Assembly (NCBI GenBank): GCA_963731585.1
Contig: CAVSWC010000011.1
Coordinates: 1 to 64,000 of the forward strand
Source: CANKHA01 sp963731585
GTDB lineage: Bacteria; Pseudomonadota; Alphaproteobacteria; Rhizobiales; Xanthobacteraceae
Direction of reading: 5' to 3'
Length of the DNA: 64,000 nt
Shown in pieces: positions 1 to 7,327 of this stretch; within the stretch, counting starts at the first letter, position 1; each line of letters opens with the position of its first letter. The position numbers and the translations under genes are program-made. The notes under the pieces are model-generated. The model was given only the letters and a program-made list of their open reading frames with translations, did not search any database and had not been told where the DNA came from.

Positions 1-1279
1 CCACAAGAGTGCGCGGAACCCTTCCGCGGCTACGCAAATGAGCGTCGTGGATTGCGGTGCTTGGGTGAAGGCGAGATCAGAAACAGTGAATGTGATGTGG
101 ACAAGGCCCACGTCCTAGCGAAGCGGGTTTGACGCGGCGGAAGATTTATTTCTTTTGTCTTCCTTCGGCTTTCTTCTTGGCCTTTTCTACGTTTCCGGGT
201 CCGCGTTGCGCCTAGGCGAGATTATCTCCTAGAAGATAGGTCACCGTCTCATTCTAGAAGGTTCTTTTCGCGGCAAAACTCCTAGTTCCTACGTTGGGGT
301 CCCCGGCCCAATCTGAATGGATCGCAGGCGGCGACGGGGCGAGTACGGCCGGTCACATCTCCCGGGGCACAAGACGCTGCTCCGGCCGGATCAGGCGCTA
401 GGACGTAAGCAATGACGACACTGAATCATCGTTGGGGATGCATTCCGGAGTACGGATCTCAAAGACGATCTCGCCCCGGCTGCATGATCCAGTTCTTCAT
501 TGAGAAAATTCCCAACGATCCGTTCACACGCCATTAGGGCCGGTAAAGAGGCCGCCGCCGACCGGCCTCTCTTAGATAATACTATGAAACAACTGTGGAA
601 ACGTAAGGAACAGCCCCCGGCGTTTCCCCGCCTGGCGGAAGGGAGCTTCGCTGCCATGCAAACGGTCATTGCCAAACGGGCCCCAAAACGACCTGAAGGC
701 CACCATCCGTCTCATGCCAAGGGAGGCGAGTTTCGGCGCCCACTATTGCTGTGTTAGCGTTATTGACAACGCAGGTCCGTCCAACCGGCGTGTCAGAGCC
801 ATAGTCGCAAGGTTAGCAACGGTGACCGATTCTTCGACGACGGGGCGTTACAGCGCTGAAGCGCAACAAAGCGAGTTGCCCGCCAATCGGAAGCCGTCAG
901 GCGTCACCGCCGTCGACATTGATGCGAGCGGCATCAAAGACCAGCGCACCGGGTTGGCCGCCCGCTGGCGCGCCTTTACGTCGGCCTCAAAGTCGTCAAT
1001 TGCTTCCAGCAGCCGGATGCCGGCGCGCTGCGGCATGATGTCGGCGGCGATCTTTGCGGTAAAGCAGTTGGGCGCGCTCATAGTGGTGATAACCGCACCC
1101 GCCCGACGTCAACCGCAGGTTTGGGCACCACCGCCCGCCAGGTTGAACCGCGGCTTATTTCATGGCTTGATAACCTTAACGGAGGGCTTCATGGCCTACC
1201 GGTGGCTGGTTGGACTTTTGACCCAGCAAACGGTGCTTTAGTCACATGCCAGCAACGCCCGGCCTGCGAAGGTTTAGCG
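1..1279. other. Left-edge stretch without a supported gene
   Basis: No reading frame here resembles a known family. Several overlapping frames of 60-190 codons exist on both strands, as expected at this base composition; none has a clear ribosome binding site or a recognisable motif. A 77-codon minus-strand frame at 848-1081 reads slightly more like protein (charged helix-like centre) but I cannot support it. The first 300 bases hold several CTAG-containing short palindromes and are less GC-rich than the rest of the window, which fits accessory DNA. Confidence 0.5.
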
Positions 1280-1906
1280 ATGAACGAAAGAGCGTCTTTC
1301 GAATACGCCTATAGGCATGGCGGCAAGACTTACGAACATGACTATTTGGTGCGCCCCGCGCTCGCCATTTTGACCAAGCACCAACACCGCCGATTATTCG
1401 ACTTGGGCTGCGGCAACGGAGCAATAGCAGCCGATCTGCAATCAGCAGGCTTTGATGTTACTGGGGTCGATGCTTCCGAGTTTGGAATCGCCAATGCGAA
1501 CCTCGCCCATCCGGAGATAAAGCTGCACGTTGGATCGGCCTATGACGATCTGGCGGCCCGTTACAATCGCTTCCCTATTGTCGTGTCTTTTGAGGTCGTC
1601 TGCTACCTGTACGACCCGCGATCATTTGCCCGTGCGGTGTTTGATCTATTGGAACCGGGCGGACTTGCGCTGATCTCGACACCGTACCACGGCTACCTGA
1701 AAAATCTTGTTATTGCTCTCCTTGGCGGCTTTGACGCGCACTGGAATCCGCTGTGGGAGAACATCCCAATCAAGTTCTGGTCCGAGCGGACGATCACGCA
1801 GTTACTCACCGAGGCCGGATTTACGGACTTGAAAATCCATCGCGTCGGTAGAATTGCACCCTTGGCGAAATCGATGATTGTCACCGCCAGAAGGCCGCGC
1901 CCTTGA
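1280..1906 (+). CDS. Class I SAM-dependent methyltransferase
   Basis: A 208-residue protein from the ATG at 1280 (MNERASFEYAYRHGGK). Motif I, LFDLGCGNGAIAADL, lies near residues 37-51 and is the glycine-rich SAM-binding loop; it is followed by an acidic strand end (VTGVDAS) that would hold the ribose of SAM. A post-motif segment (FEVVCYLYDP, then LLEPGGLALISTPYHGY) matches the methyltransferase-11/25 fold seen in ubiquinone- and sugar-type methyltransferases. The substrate cannot be told. The frame is open upstream to 1121, but that part has no protein character. No clear operon partner; the next gene is on the other strand. Confidence 0.8.
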   Translation: MNERASFEYAYRHGGKTYEHDYLVRPALAILTKHQHRRLFDLGCGNGAIAADLQSAGFDVTGVDASEFGIANANLAHPEIKLHVGSAYDDLAARYNRFPIVVSFEVVCYLYDPRSFARAVFDLLEPGGLALISTPYHGYLKNLVIALLGGFDAHWNPLWENIPIKFWSERTITQLLTEAGFTDLKIHRVGRIAPLAKSMIVTARRPRP

Positions 1907-2026
1907 GCAAAGAAATGCTTGACCTCGACGCGGCTACGTCCCCGGCCCAGTCGATACTACGCGCCGACAAATCGACCAATCGCTGGGACTTTTGATAACG
2001 AAAGGCGCGCGTGATAATCCCCGGCC

Positions 2027-2089
2027 ATGAGCCTACCGGGAGCCATCCTGCTGCGCCCTGACGAGTTCGGCCAGCCGGACTATGCGCTC
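2027..2089 (+). pseudogene. 5' remnant of an orphan small-protein family
   Basis: From the ATG at 2027 the frame reads MSLPGAILLRPDEFGQPDYA, nearly matching the first 20 residues of the intact protein at 2645-2944 (MSLPGTIVLRPNEFTQPDYS). After the shared tyrosine the similarity stops and the frame runs on without homology to a stop at 2159-2161, into sequence occupied by the PilZ gene on the other strand. I read it as a truncated copy whose 3' part was lost. Confidence 0.6.
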
Positions 2090-2411
2090 AAACTGACTGC
2101 AGAAGTTTCTTGCCTCGTTTGCGGAACGATCGCCCCCGACCTAGACCTAGCTCGGTGGTAGCGTCGGCAGTAAATTGCACCCCCAAACCGTCCTTTGAAC
2201 GCCGAACGACGCGGCATCTCTTAGCCCGGCCGCGAGGTGACATGCGGAGAATGAACTCGTCCGGAACTGTGCTAGGTTCCAGACCAATAATCTTGGCACC
2301 ATCATTTGAAAAGTTACTCACGATACATCGCCGGGTGAAACGGCCGTGGCTATCATAGATTTCGGCTGGCGAGTTCCATTCGACACGAAAGTTCTTTCGG
2401 CGTTCGCGCAT
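2088..2411 (-). CDS. PilZ domain protein
   Basis: A 107-residue single-domain protein from the ATG at 2411; an in-frame ATG at 2441 would add ten residues. It begins MRERRKNFRVEWNSPAEIYD, carrying the RxxxR-type motif of PilZ domains, and the following segment CIVSNFSNDGAKI matches the (D/N)xSxxG motif, so both c-di-GMP-binding signatures are recognisable, the second as NFSNDGAKI. Small stand-alone PilZ proteins of this wording are common in Bradyrhizobium-like genomes; what they control is usually unknown. Possible role: a c-di-GMP-responsive adaptor for surface behaviour (inference). Confidence 0.8.
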   Translation of the reverse strand: MRERRKNFRVEWNSPAEIYDSHGRFTRRCIVSNFSNDGAKIIGLEPSTVPDEFILRMSPRGRAKRCRVVRRSKDGLGVQFTADATTELGLGRGRSFRKRGKKLLQSV

Positions 2412-2644
2412 GTTCGCGGTCTCGAATAAGGTGGAAATCACGACATTGAAGGCGGCAAACGTGAGAAGCGCTTTAATCGATATTGGAAAAAGCTACATAG
2501 TTTTCGATTTAATAATTCATCAAACCGCGCGCGAGGGTCAAGGTGACAGTGGACCGGCGAGTATCACTGTTTCCCCCGCATTGTCGCCCGATCGAGCTTT
2601 AACGGTGGGACCCTTAAGCGCCTGCTGGCGGTTATCTTGCTGGA

Positions 2645-2944
2645 ATGAGTCTTCCCGGAACCATCGTCCTGCGGCCCAACGAGTTCACGCAGCCCGACTA
2701 CAGCATGGTCTACAAAGACCCTGACGGGCGAGAGCTGGAAATTGGCCGAATATATCGCGACACCACCGGCACGGTTAACCGTGCAAAGCCGTGGTTCTGG
2801 ATGGTGGAGCACCACCAGCGGCGAGGGCGAGCAGGGCCGCATCAAGGGCGATGCGTTACCCTGGACGAAGCGAAGGCCGCATGGTGCAAGTGCTGGGATT
2901 CGGCAGACGTGCCGATTAGGTGGCCGCCCACGCTGGTGCGGTAA
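2645..2944 (+). CDS. Orphan small protein (MSLPG/GRELEIGRIY family)
   Basis: A 99-residue protein of unknown function from the ATG at 2645. Visible conserved features are an N-terminal LRPNEFTQPDYSMVY, a central DGRELEIGRIYRD, a tryptophan-rich PWFWMVEHHQ and a C-terminal KAAWCKCWDSADV. No signal peptide, membrane segment or catalytic motif. A 5' remnant lies at 2027-2089 and a 5'-truncated relative at 5595-5876, so this window holds one complete and two broken members. Proteins of this look recur in Rhizobiales accessory regions (recollection, not checked). Confidence 0.65.
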   Translation: MSLPGTIVLRPNEFTQPDYSMVYKDPDGRELEIGRIYRDTTGTVNRAKPWFWMVEHHQRRGRAGPHQGRCVTLDEAKAAWCKCWDSADVPIRWPPTLVR

Positions 2945-3178
2945 CCTTTCATGCCACCGGGGCAACGCCAACGCATCTATAAGATGGGCCGAATAAATGC
3001 CGAAAGGTTCCTGGGCGTGGATTGCCGCTCGAACCTATCGCATACCGCGCTAAGCAGCCGCAACACCATCTGCAACAGGCGAAACAGTAATGCGTACCCG
3101 TTCTAAAGTCGTGAGCTGGCATCGGGCGCGGTGCGTCCGGCTTTCCCTGAATCAAGCTACAGCGGACACTGCCTAAGT

Positions 3179-3694
3179 TCACAAGGTGATGGGGACTGGC
3201 ACAGTCGTCGCACCGTTGGCGGGGAGGGGGATTGACAGGCTTTGCCCTGAACTTCGATTTCCGACGTAGACCGTGACGGACATCTGCACCGGGACTGCGC
3301 TGTCGGCCCGGGTCCATTTGTACGGTACGCTGATGATGCAGGTTGCCGTGTCGCCGGTTCGCGTTCCCGTAATCGAGTTATTTTCCGAATACGAACGGCC
3401 TGACGTGTAATGATATACGCTGACATAGCAGTTCGGCATCGTTGTCGAAGGCGAAGGGGATTCAATCGTTATGTTGATCCTGAACACAAATTTTCCAGTG
3501 CGAGAAACCACCGCAAGCGGCGTTTGACTGCTTTCGCTGGACGGGGCCAACATTTGCACTGGCGCAGGCTGGAATTGACCCGTGCTGGGGTTATGGATGC
3601 CGAGAACCCCCGGGATAGACTGGGCGAAGGCAGGACCACCCGCAGTAATGACACCTAACGTCGCCCAAAAAAAAGCTGTGTGATAGTACCGCAT
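3179..3694 (-). CDS. Small secreted protein of unknown function
   Basis: A 171-residue protein starting at the ATG ending at 3694. This start is chosen because a GGAGG lies 5-6 bases upstream and a signal peptide follows at once (MRYYHTAFFWATLGVITAGGPAFAQ, cleavage likely after AFA). The mature part is Ser/Thr/Pro-rich with predicted beta strands and two cysteines (NCYVSVYHY and TCIISVPY) that could form a disulfide. No recognised domain. The frame stays open upstream to 3988, but that part has no protein features. Confidence 0.6.
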   Translation of the reverse strand: MRYYHTAFFWATLGVITAGGPAFAQSIPGVLGIHNPSTGQFQPAPVQMLAPSSESSQTPLAVVSRTGKFVFRINITIESPSPSTTMPNCYVSVYHYTSGRSYSENNSITGTRTGDTATCIISVPYKWTRADSAVPVQMSVTVYVGNRSSGQSLSIPLPANGATTVPVPITL

Positions 3695-4189
3695 TGTCGC
3701 CTCCAAGGTCGGGTTGATTGACCGGTCCGTTCCTTCCGGGAAAAGTATAGCCGACGTGCACAAGACTTTGAAGCGATCGCGAGAAAGAACATTTAATCGC
3801 GCCTTATTTGCCGGGGGTGCTAATTCAGCTGACTGCGGTCCCTTTGCGGCCTCACCACGTTCGCCTAATCTCCTGCACCAGCATCGGTGCTTGCTGTCAC
3901 GGCTCAGCCAATGCGGATGTTTTGCTTTTATCAGCGGCGCACCTATTAGGTCATGGTTCGCGCCGGAAGACTTCGACGCGGGGCTCACGATCGAAGAGGG
4001 GTTCTGAGGGTGTTAGTTCTACCATTGCCTTCTTTGCCGCGTACTCACCGCCCAACACCACGGCGCTGCGGACCGTCTTTGCTCTGCCCGGATGAGTCGA
4101 CGTAAATGCGGGTGGCCCTGACTTTATCTTCCTATAGTCTCCCAATGGCTATGGCTGGGAAGATGAAATCGCAGAAACCCTTATTTTAC
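3695..4189. other. Intergenic stretch, no supported gene
   Basis: Nothing here is recognisable. A minus-strand frame at 3951-4145 (64 codons, starting MGDYRKIKSG) reads fairly smoothly but has no known relative and no convincing ribosome binding site. The right end, about 4129-4189, is an imperfect copy of the sequence just 3' of the tRNA-Thr gene (compare 5890-5952), including a TCTTCC...GGGAAGAT inverted repeat. Confidence 0.4.
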
Positions 4190-4209
4190 GGTGCCGGCTG
4201 AGGGACTCG
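4190..4209 (-). repeat. Duplicated tRNA-Thr 3' end (attL-like site)
   Basis: The 20 bases ggtgccggctgagggactcg are identical to 5953-5972, the T-arm and acceptor 3' end of the tRNA-Thr gene. The similarity continues imperfectly to the left through the region 3' of the tRNA. Duplication of a tRNA 3' end is the classic footprint of tyrosine-integrase insertion; the tRNA itself stays whole at 5952-6027. Confidence 0.7.
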
Positions 4210-4315
4210 CATCGATCCGCTTCGACACGATCCCCTCAAACCCGAGTTTACAGGCATGGCGGAACACGGTCGCGCCGCCGCGCTGGCAACCGAAGGCATC
4301 GTCGAAACTTGATGC

Positions 4316-5452
4316 CTAATTAGAGATGCAGGTCGCCACCGCCTGATAAGTGGCCGTGGGTTCGCCGCCGTCGTAGGCGACGCGCACGGTCGCAGTCTGC
4401 GGATCGGTGGTGCGATCGATCACGTCAACACCGCTAAAGAAGAGCTCGCTGTGTGGCGTGCTTATCCAAGCGACCGAGACGCTGAGCAGGGTCTCGCCAA
4501 GGCCGCAGGCCACGGTGGACGTGCTGGGTGCGTATTGCCCGTCGTGAGCATCGGTCACGTCGGTGATGTAGGTCTCAGGCCCGAAGTGCTCGTGGATTTG
4601 TTTCAGCTCGCGTCCTCCGACAACGCCGGGGGCAATCTCTGACGAGCCGAGGCTGTTGGGGGCGATCTGGGCGGCACCGACCGAGTCGGTGGCGAGCTTT
4701 TCCGAGGTAACCGCGCCGTGCGCGATCTTATTCGTGGTAACCGCACCGGTCGCGATCCTACTCCCGAGGACCGCGCCCGGCGCGATCTTGGCGGTCGTGA
4801 CCGCACCGTTCGCGATCTGCGGATTCGGGTAGGTGCCGCTCAAAGCGCCGCCCGCCGGGCCGGTGGGAGGGGCTAGGGGATTTGGGAGTGTCGCGCTCCC
4901 GCCCGTGCCGGCCGTCAGCTCGCTGCCGTCCGGTCCTGTTGATCCGGGCTTGCCGTCAGCCCCCCTGCCGGCAAACAGTTGCCAGTCCCCGCTCTTGCCC
5001 GGCACCCCCTTCGCTCTATCGCGGATCGCGAGCCAGCTCGCGTCGTCATGACTCACGAGGTCAAGACCCTCGTAAGACGTCTTCTCGTTCCACGCGCCGC
5101 GCGGCGTAATCGCCGACGGGGAGCAGTTGGCGATCAGGGCGTCGGTCGCTGTCCCAAGCTGTGAACCCTGCACCTTTTGCAGCGACACGATGCAGTCCTT
5201 CGGCAGATAGACGAGGTCGAACCTGAAGGCCCTGTCGCGCCCGGACACGGCGTTGAAGTCTGCCTGCGATCGTCCGTCCAGCCGCACGCGCGTGCCCGCG
5301 ACTGCCGTCTTGCCGGTAATGACCAGCTTTCCGGCTTCAATCTTGGCATCCGTTACCAGGACGTCTGGTCCGGCGGCCATTGCCATCGCTGCAAACCCGA
5401 ACGGCGCCAGCGATCCGACGATAATTTTCACGAGTACGCGATGCTTAAGCAT
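4316..5452 (-). CDS. Secreted fibre-like protein with collagen-like and GAV repeats
   Basis: A 378-residue protein from the ATG ending at 5452, chosen because a signal peptide starts there (MLKHRVLVKIIVGSLAPFGF, ending AMAAG). After a beta-rich N-terminal domain comes a segment GAWNEKTSYEGLDLVSHDD...WLAIRDRA that resembles chitin/carbohydrate-binding modules of the CBM5/12 kind. A short collagen-like run (GADGKPGSTGPDG) follows, then about seven imperfect 11-residue repeats (NGAVTTAKIAP, TGAVTTNKIAH, DSVGAAQIAP and so on), which typically form beta-helical or trimeric stalks in tail fibres and surface adhesins. The last 100 residues hold two cysteines. It is the only intact gene between the two tRNA-Thr repeats. 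Exact function unknown. Confidence 0.65.
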   Translation of the reverse strand: MLKHRVLVKIIVGSLAPFGFAAMAMAAGPDVLVTDAKIEAGKLVITGKTAVAGTRVRLDGRSQADFNAVSGRDRAFRFDLVYLPKDCIVSLQKVQGSQLGTATDALIANCSPSAITPRGAWNEKTSYEGLDLVSHDDASWLAIRDRAKGVPGKSGDWQLFAGRGADGKPGSTGPDGSELTAGTGGSATLPNPLAPPTGPAGGALSGTYPNPQIANGAVTTAKIAPGAVLGSRIATGAVTTNKIAHGAVTSEKLATDSVGAAQIAPNSLGSSEIAPGVVGGRELKQIHEHFGPETYITDVTDAHDGQYAPSTSTVACGLGETLLSVSVAWISTPHSELFFSGVDVIDRTTDPQTATVRVAYDGGEPTATYQAVATCISN

Positions 5453-5594
5453 TCCAGCCCCTTGTTGCCGCCTCAGCAGAGGCGGGTGAAAATGAAATTG
5501 GGCGCGCCCGGACGCGGAGGTTCGAGTCCTCTGCACCATTTCGCTAGATGACTCTCGAATTCGGCGTGAATACTCGCCTATTACTGGCCTTCCT

Positions 5595-5876
5595 TCAACA
5601 GAAGCGAGGTTCTGCGGAGTGCTGACTGCGGGAGGCAAAGACGTTGGCCAGTGTATCGGCGTGTCTGCTGAATACCATCGCTTGCGCCACGCCGCTTTGG
5701 CAGCTTTCCAACTCGTCCGCTTGCCCTTGGTGCGGCTCAGCGCGCCCGCCCCGTTGATGGAACTCTACCGACCAGAACCAGGGCGTCTGGCCGCTCACCA
5801 TCGCGTTGTCCAAAAATATCCGTCCGACGCTCAGCTCTCGTCCGTCGCTGTGGTGGTACCACACGCTGTAATATTA
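5595..5876 (-). pseudogene. 5'-truncated member of the orphan small-protein family
   Basis: On the minus strand the frame YYSVWYHHSDGRELSVGRIF, then TPWFWSVEFHQRGGRAEPHQG, aligns with residues 19 onward of the protein at 2645-2944. Directly before the first tyrosine is an in-frame TAA, so the MSLPG...QPD start is missing. The C-terminal part also diverges after the AEPHQG motif. A GTG could start a shortened protein, but a remnant is the simpler reading. It lies next to the tRNA-Thr integration site. Confidence 0.6.
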
Positions 5877-5951
5877 GCTCCTCTCTTTCTTCCCAAAGTC
5901 TTCCCAATGGGCTGGGCATGGGAAGACAAACGCTAAAAACCCTTTATTTTA

Positions 5952-6027
<76 letters not shown>

Positions 6028-6153
6028 CTGGCGATTGAAGCGCGTTCCACGCAATATTCTGGCGAACCTGTTTCTACTTCGCCACAATGCGCACCGCCAG
6101 AGCTACCAGCGTGCTGCGGCGGGGACAAGCAGCCACATCGTCTACGGACGAGC

Positions 6154-6564
6154 TCAGCCGGTCACCAGCGAAAACAACAGCGCGAGCACCCACATACCGA
6201 TGGCGATACCGGCCGTCCATTGCGCGAATTTCAAATAAGTTTCGCGCAGGACGGTGGCGCTGGCCCATTGGGCATAGGCTTGGGGCGGCCGCGATTCTTC
6301 AGGGAGATAGAGCCACATCTCGGTTCTGCGATAGTCCTTGGTGCGCGCCTCATAAGCCTTGAAGATCAGCACCAGAACCATCAGGAGGGTAAGCGTGCCG
6401 CCGGACTGGAAGGCGATCACCGGAGCGAACGACAAGCCCACCATGAAGCAGAAAATGCCGAGCGAGCCGAAGCCGCAGGCCCGGGCCACCGATTCGAATG
6501 CAAGACGCCGCATTTCTTCCATGACAAAGACGCGTCCACCGCGGCCGGAAGTCACCCGGATCAT
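6154..6564 (-). CDS. Small membrane protein, last gene of the symporter cluster
   Basis: A 136-residue protein from the ATG ending at 6564 (MIRVTSGRGGRVFVMEEMRR). It has two hydrophobic segments in its first half (GSLGIFCFMVGLSFAPVIAF and LTLLMVLVLIF) and one at the C terminus (AGIAIGMWVLALLFSLV). The loop KAYEARTKDYRRTEMWLYLP is charged and presumably cytoplasmic. I recognise similar conserved hypothetical proteins from Bradyrhizobium-type genomes but no function. It is last in a same-strand run of five genes headed by the DUF4212/symporter pair. Confidence 0.6.
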   Translation of the reverse strand: MIRVTSGRGGRVFVMEEMRRLAFESVARACGFGSLGIFCFMVGLSFAPVIAFQSGGTLTLLMVLVLIFKAYEARTKDYRRTEMWLYLPEESRPPQAYAQWASATVLRETYLKFAQWTAGIAIGMWVLALLFSLVTG

Positions 6565-6593
6565 AACCCCAAAAATGGCAAAAACGTTCGAGG

Positions 6594-6917
6594 CTAAAGG
6601 CCAATGGCGAGAAAATTTCCGGCCGCCGACAGCGTGAGCAACGCGGTTCCGGCCAGCCATATCCAAAGCGAAGCGTCGGTCGAATCCTTGGCTCCGATGA
6701 TGTGCTCATAGATCGCCGCAGGAATGCCGCCGGCGATGATCGTGGCGGTCGAGGCCATCAGCGATGCGAAAATCAGGGAAAGCGATTCCGAACCGAAAAA
6801 AAGGGCGGGGGCCAAAACTTTGGCGAATAAATAAGCAAAAGGAACCAGGGCTTGATTGAACAAGCCGTTGACCATCCCGAAGAAGGCGATCCCGATGTAA
6901 TAGAAGTTGCGATCCAT
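6594..6917 (-). CDS. Small membrane protein of unknown function
   Basis: A 107-residue protein starting MDRNFYYIGIAFFGMVNGLF. Roughly three transmembrane helices are visible: residues 6-30, 35-65 (ALFFGSESLSLIFASLMAST) and 85-106 (LWIWLAGTALLTLSAAGNFL). No known motif. It starts 9 bases after the stop of the gene before it (6927-7232), which implies co-transcription. Confidence 0.6.
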   Translation of the reverse strand: MDRNFYYIGIAFFGMVNGLFNQALVPFAYLFAKVLAPALFFGSESLSLIFASLMASTATIIAGGIPAAIYEHIIGAKDSTDASLWIWLAGTALLTLSAAGNFLAIGL

Positions 6918-6926
6918 AGCGCGATC

Positions 6927-7232
6927 TCAATTCACCTTGGGGGTCAGGCCATACATCGTGATCAGAATCAGGAAGCCGACGCGCAGCCAGAACAGCCAGA
7001 CCACGCCGAACAGCCAGATGACCACGGGCGCGGCCGCCTTGGGCGTGACCAACGCAACTGCCGCTACCACGGGGTCGGTGATGAGGCAGAAAAACCGCCA
7101 GATGTAATTTGTCGAGTCGGGCCCGACGATCAGGCCAAGTATTGCGCGGCCCAGCAGCGTGTACATCAGCGCCGCCAGAACGAAATTCGGCAGGTGGTAG
7201 TACCAATAGGTGACGAGCGATGCGGCGTTCAT
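6927..7232 (-). CDS. Small membrane protein, YggT-like in layout
   Basis: A 101-residue protein (MNAASLVTYWYYHLPNFVLA). Two long hydrophobic blocks flank a polar centre: YHLPNFVLAALMYTLLGRAI and APVVIWLFGVVWLFWLRVGF. The central ITDPVVAAVALVTPK resembles the turn of YggT-type proteins, but the similarity is too weak for a firm call. First of the three small membrane proteins behind the symporter terminator. Confidence 0.55.
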   Translation of the reverse strand: MNAASLVTYWYYHLPNFVLAALMYTLLGRAILGLIVGPDSTNYIWRFFCLITDPVVAAVALVTPKAAAPVVIWLFGVVWLFWLRVGFLILITMYGLTPKVN

Positions 7233-7277
7233 GCGGCCCGAATCTTAACACGCTTTACGAGGAGAGCATGCGCACAG

Positions 7278-7305
7278 AAAAAAGCGGGGCCCCGAAGGAC
7301 CCCGC
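7278..7305 (-). terminator. Rho-independent terminator after the symporter gene
   Basis: On the minus strand GCGGGG...CCCCGC (7284-7305) is followed by six Ts (7283-7278). It lies about 20 bases beyond the symporter stop and before the three small membrane protein genes, so it may partly uncouple their expression from the transporter. Confidence 0.75.
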
Positions 7306-7327
7306 CAGCATCTAGGAAGAAGAACGC

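Noticed and set aside
848..1081. A 77-codon minus-strand frame near the left edge
   Set aside because: Reads partly like protein but has no recognised relative, no clear ribosome site and ends in low-complexity residues.
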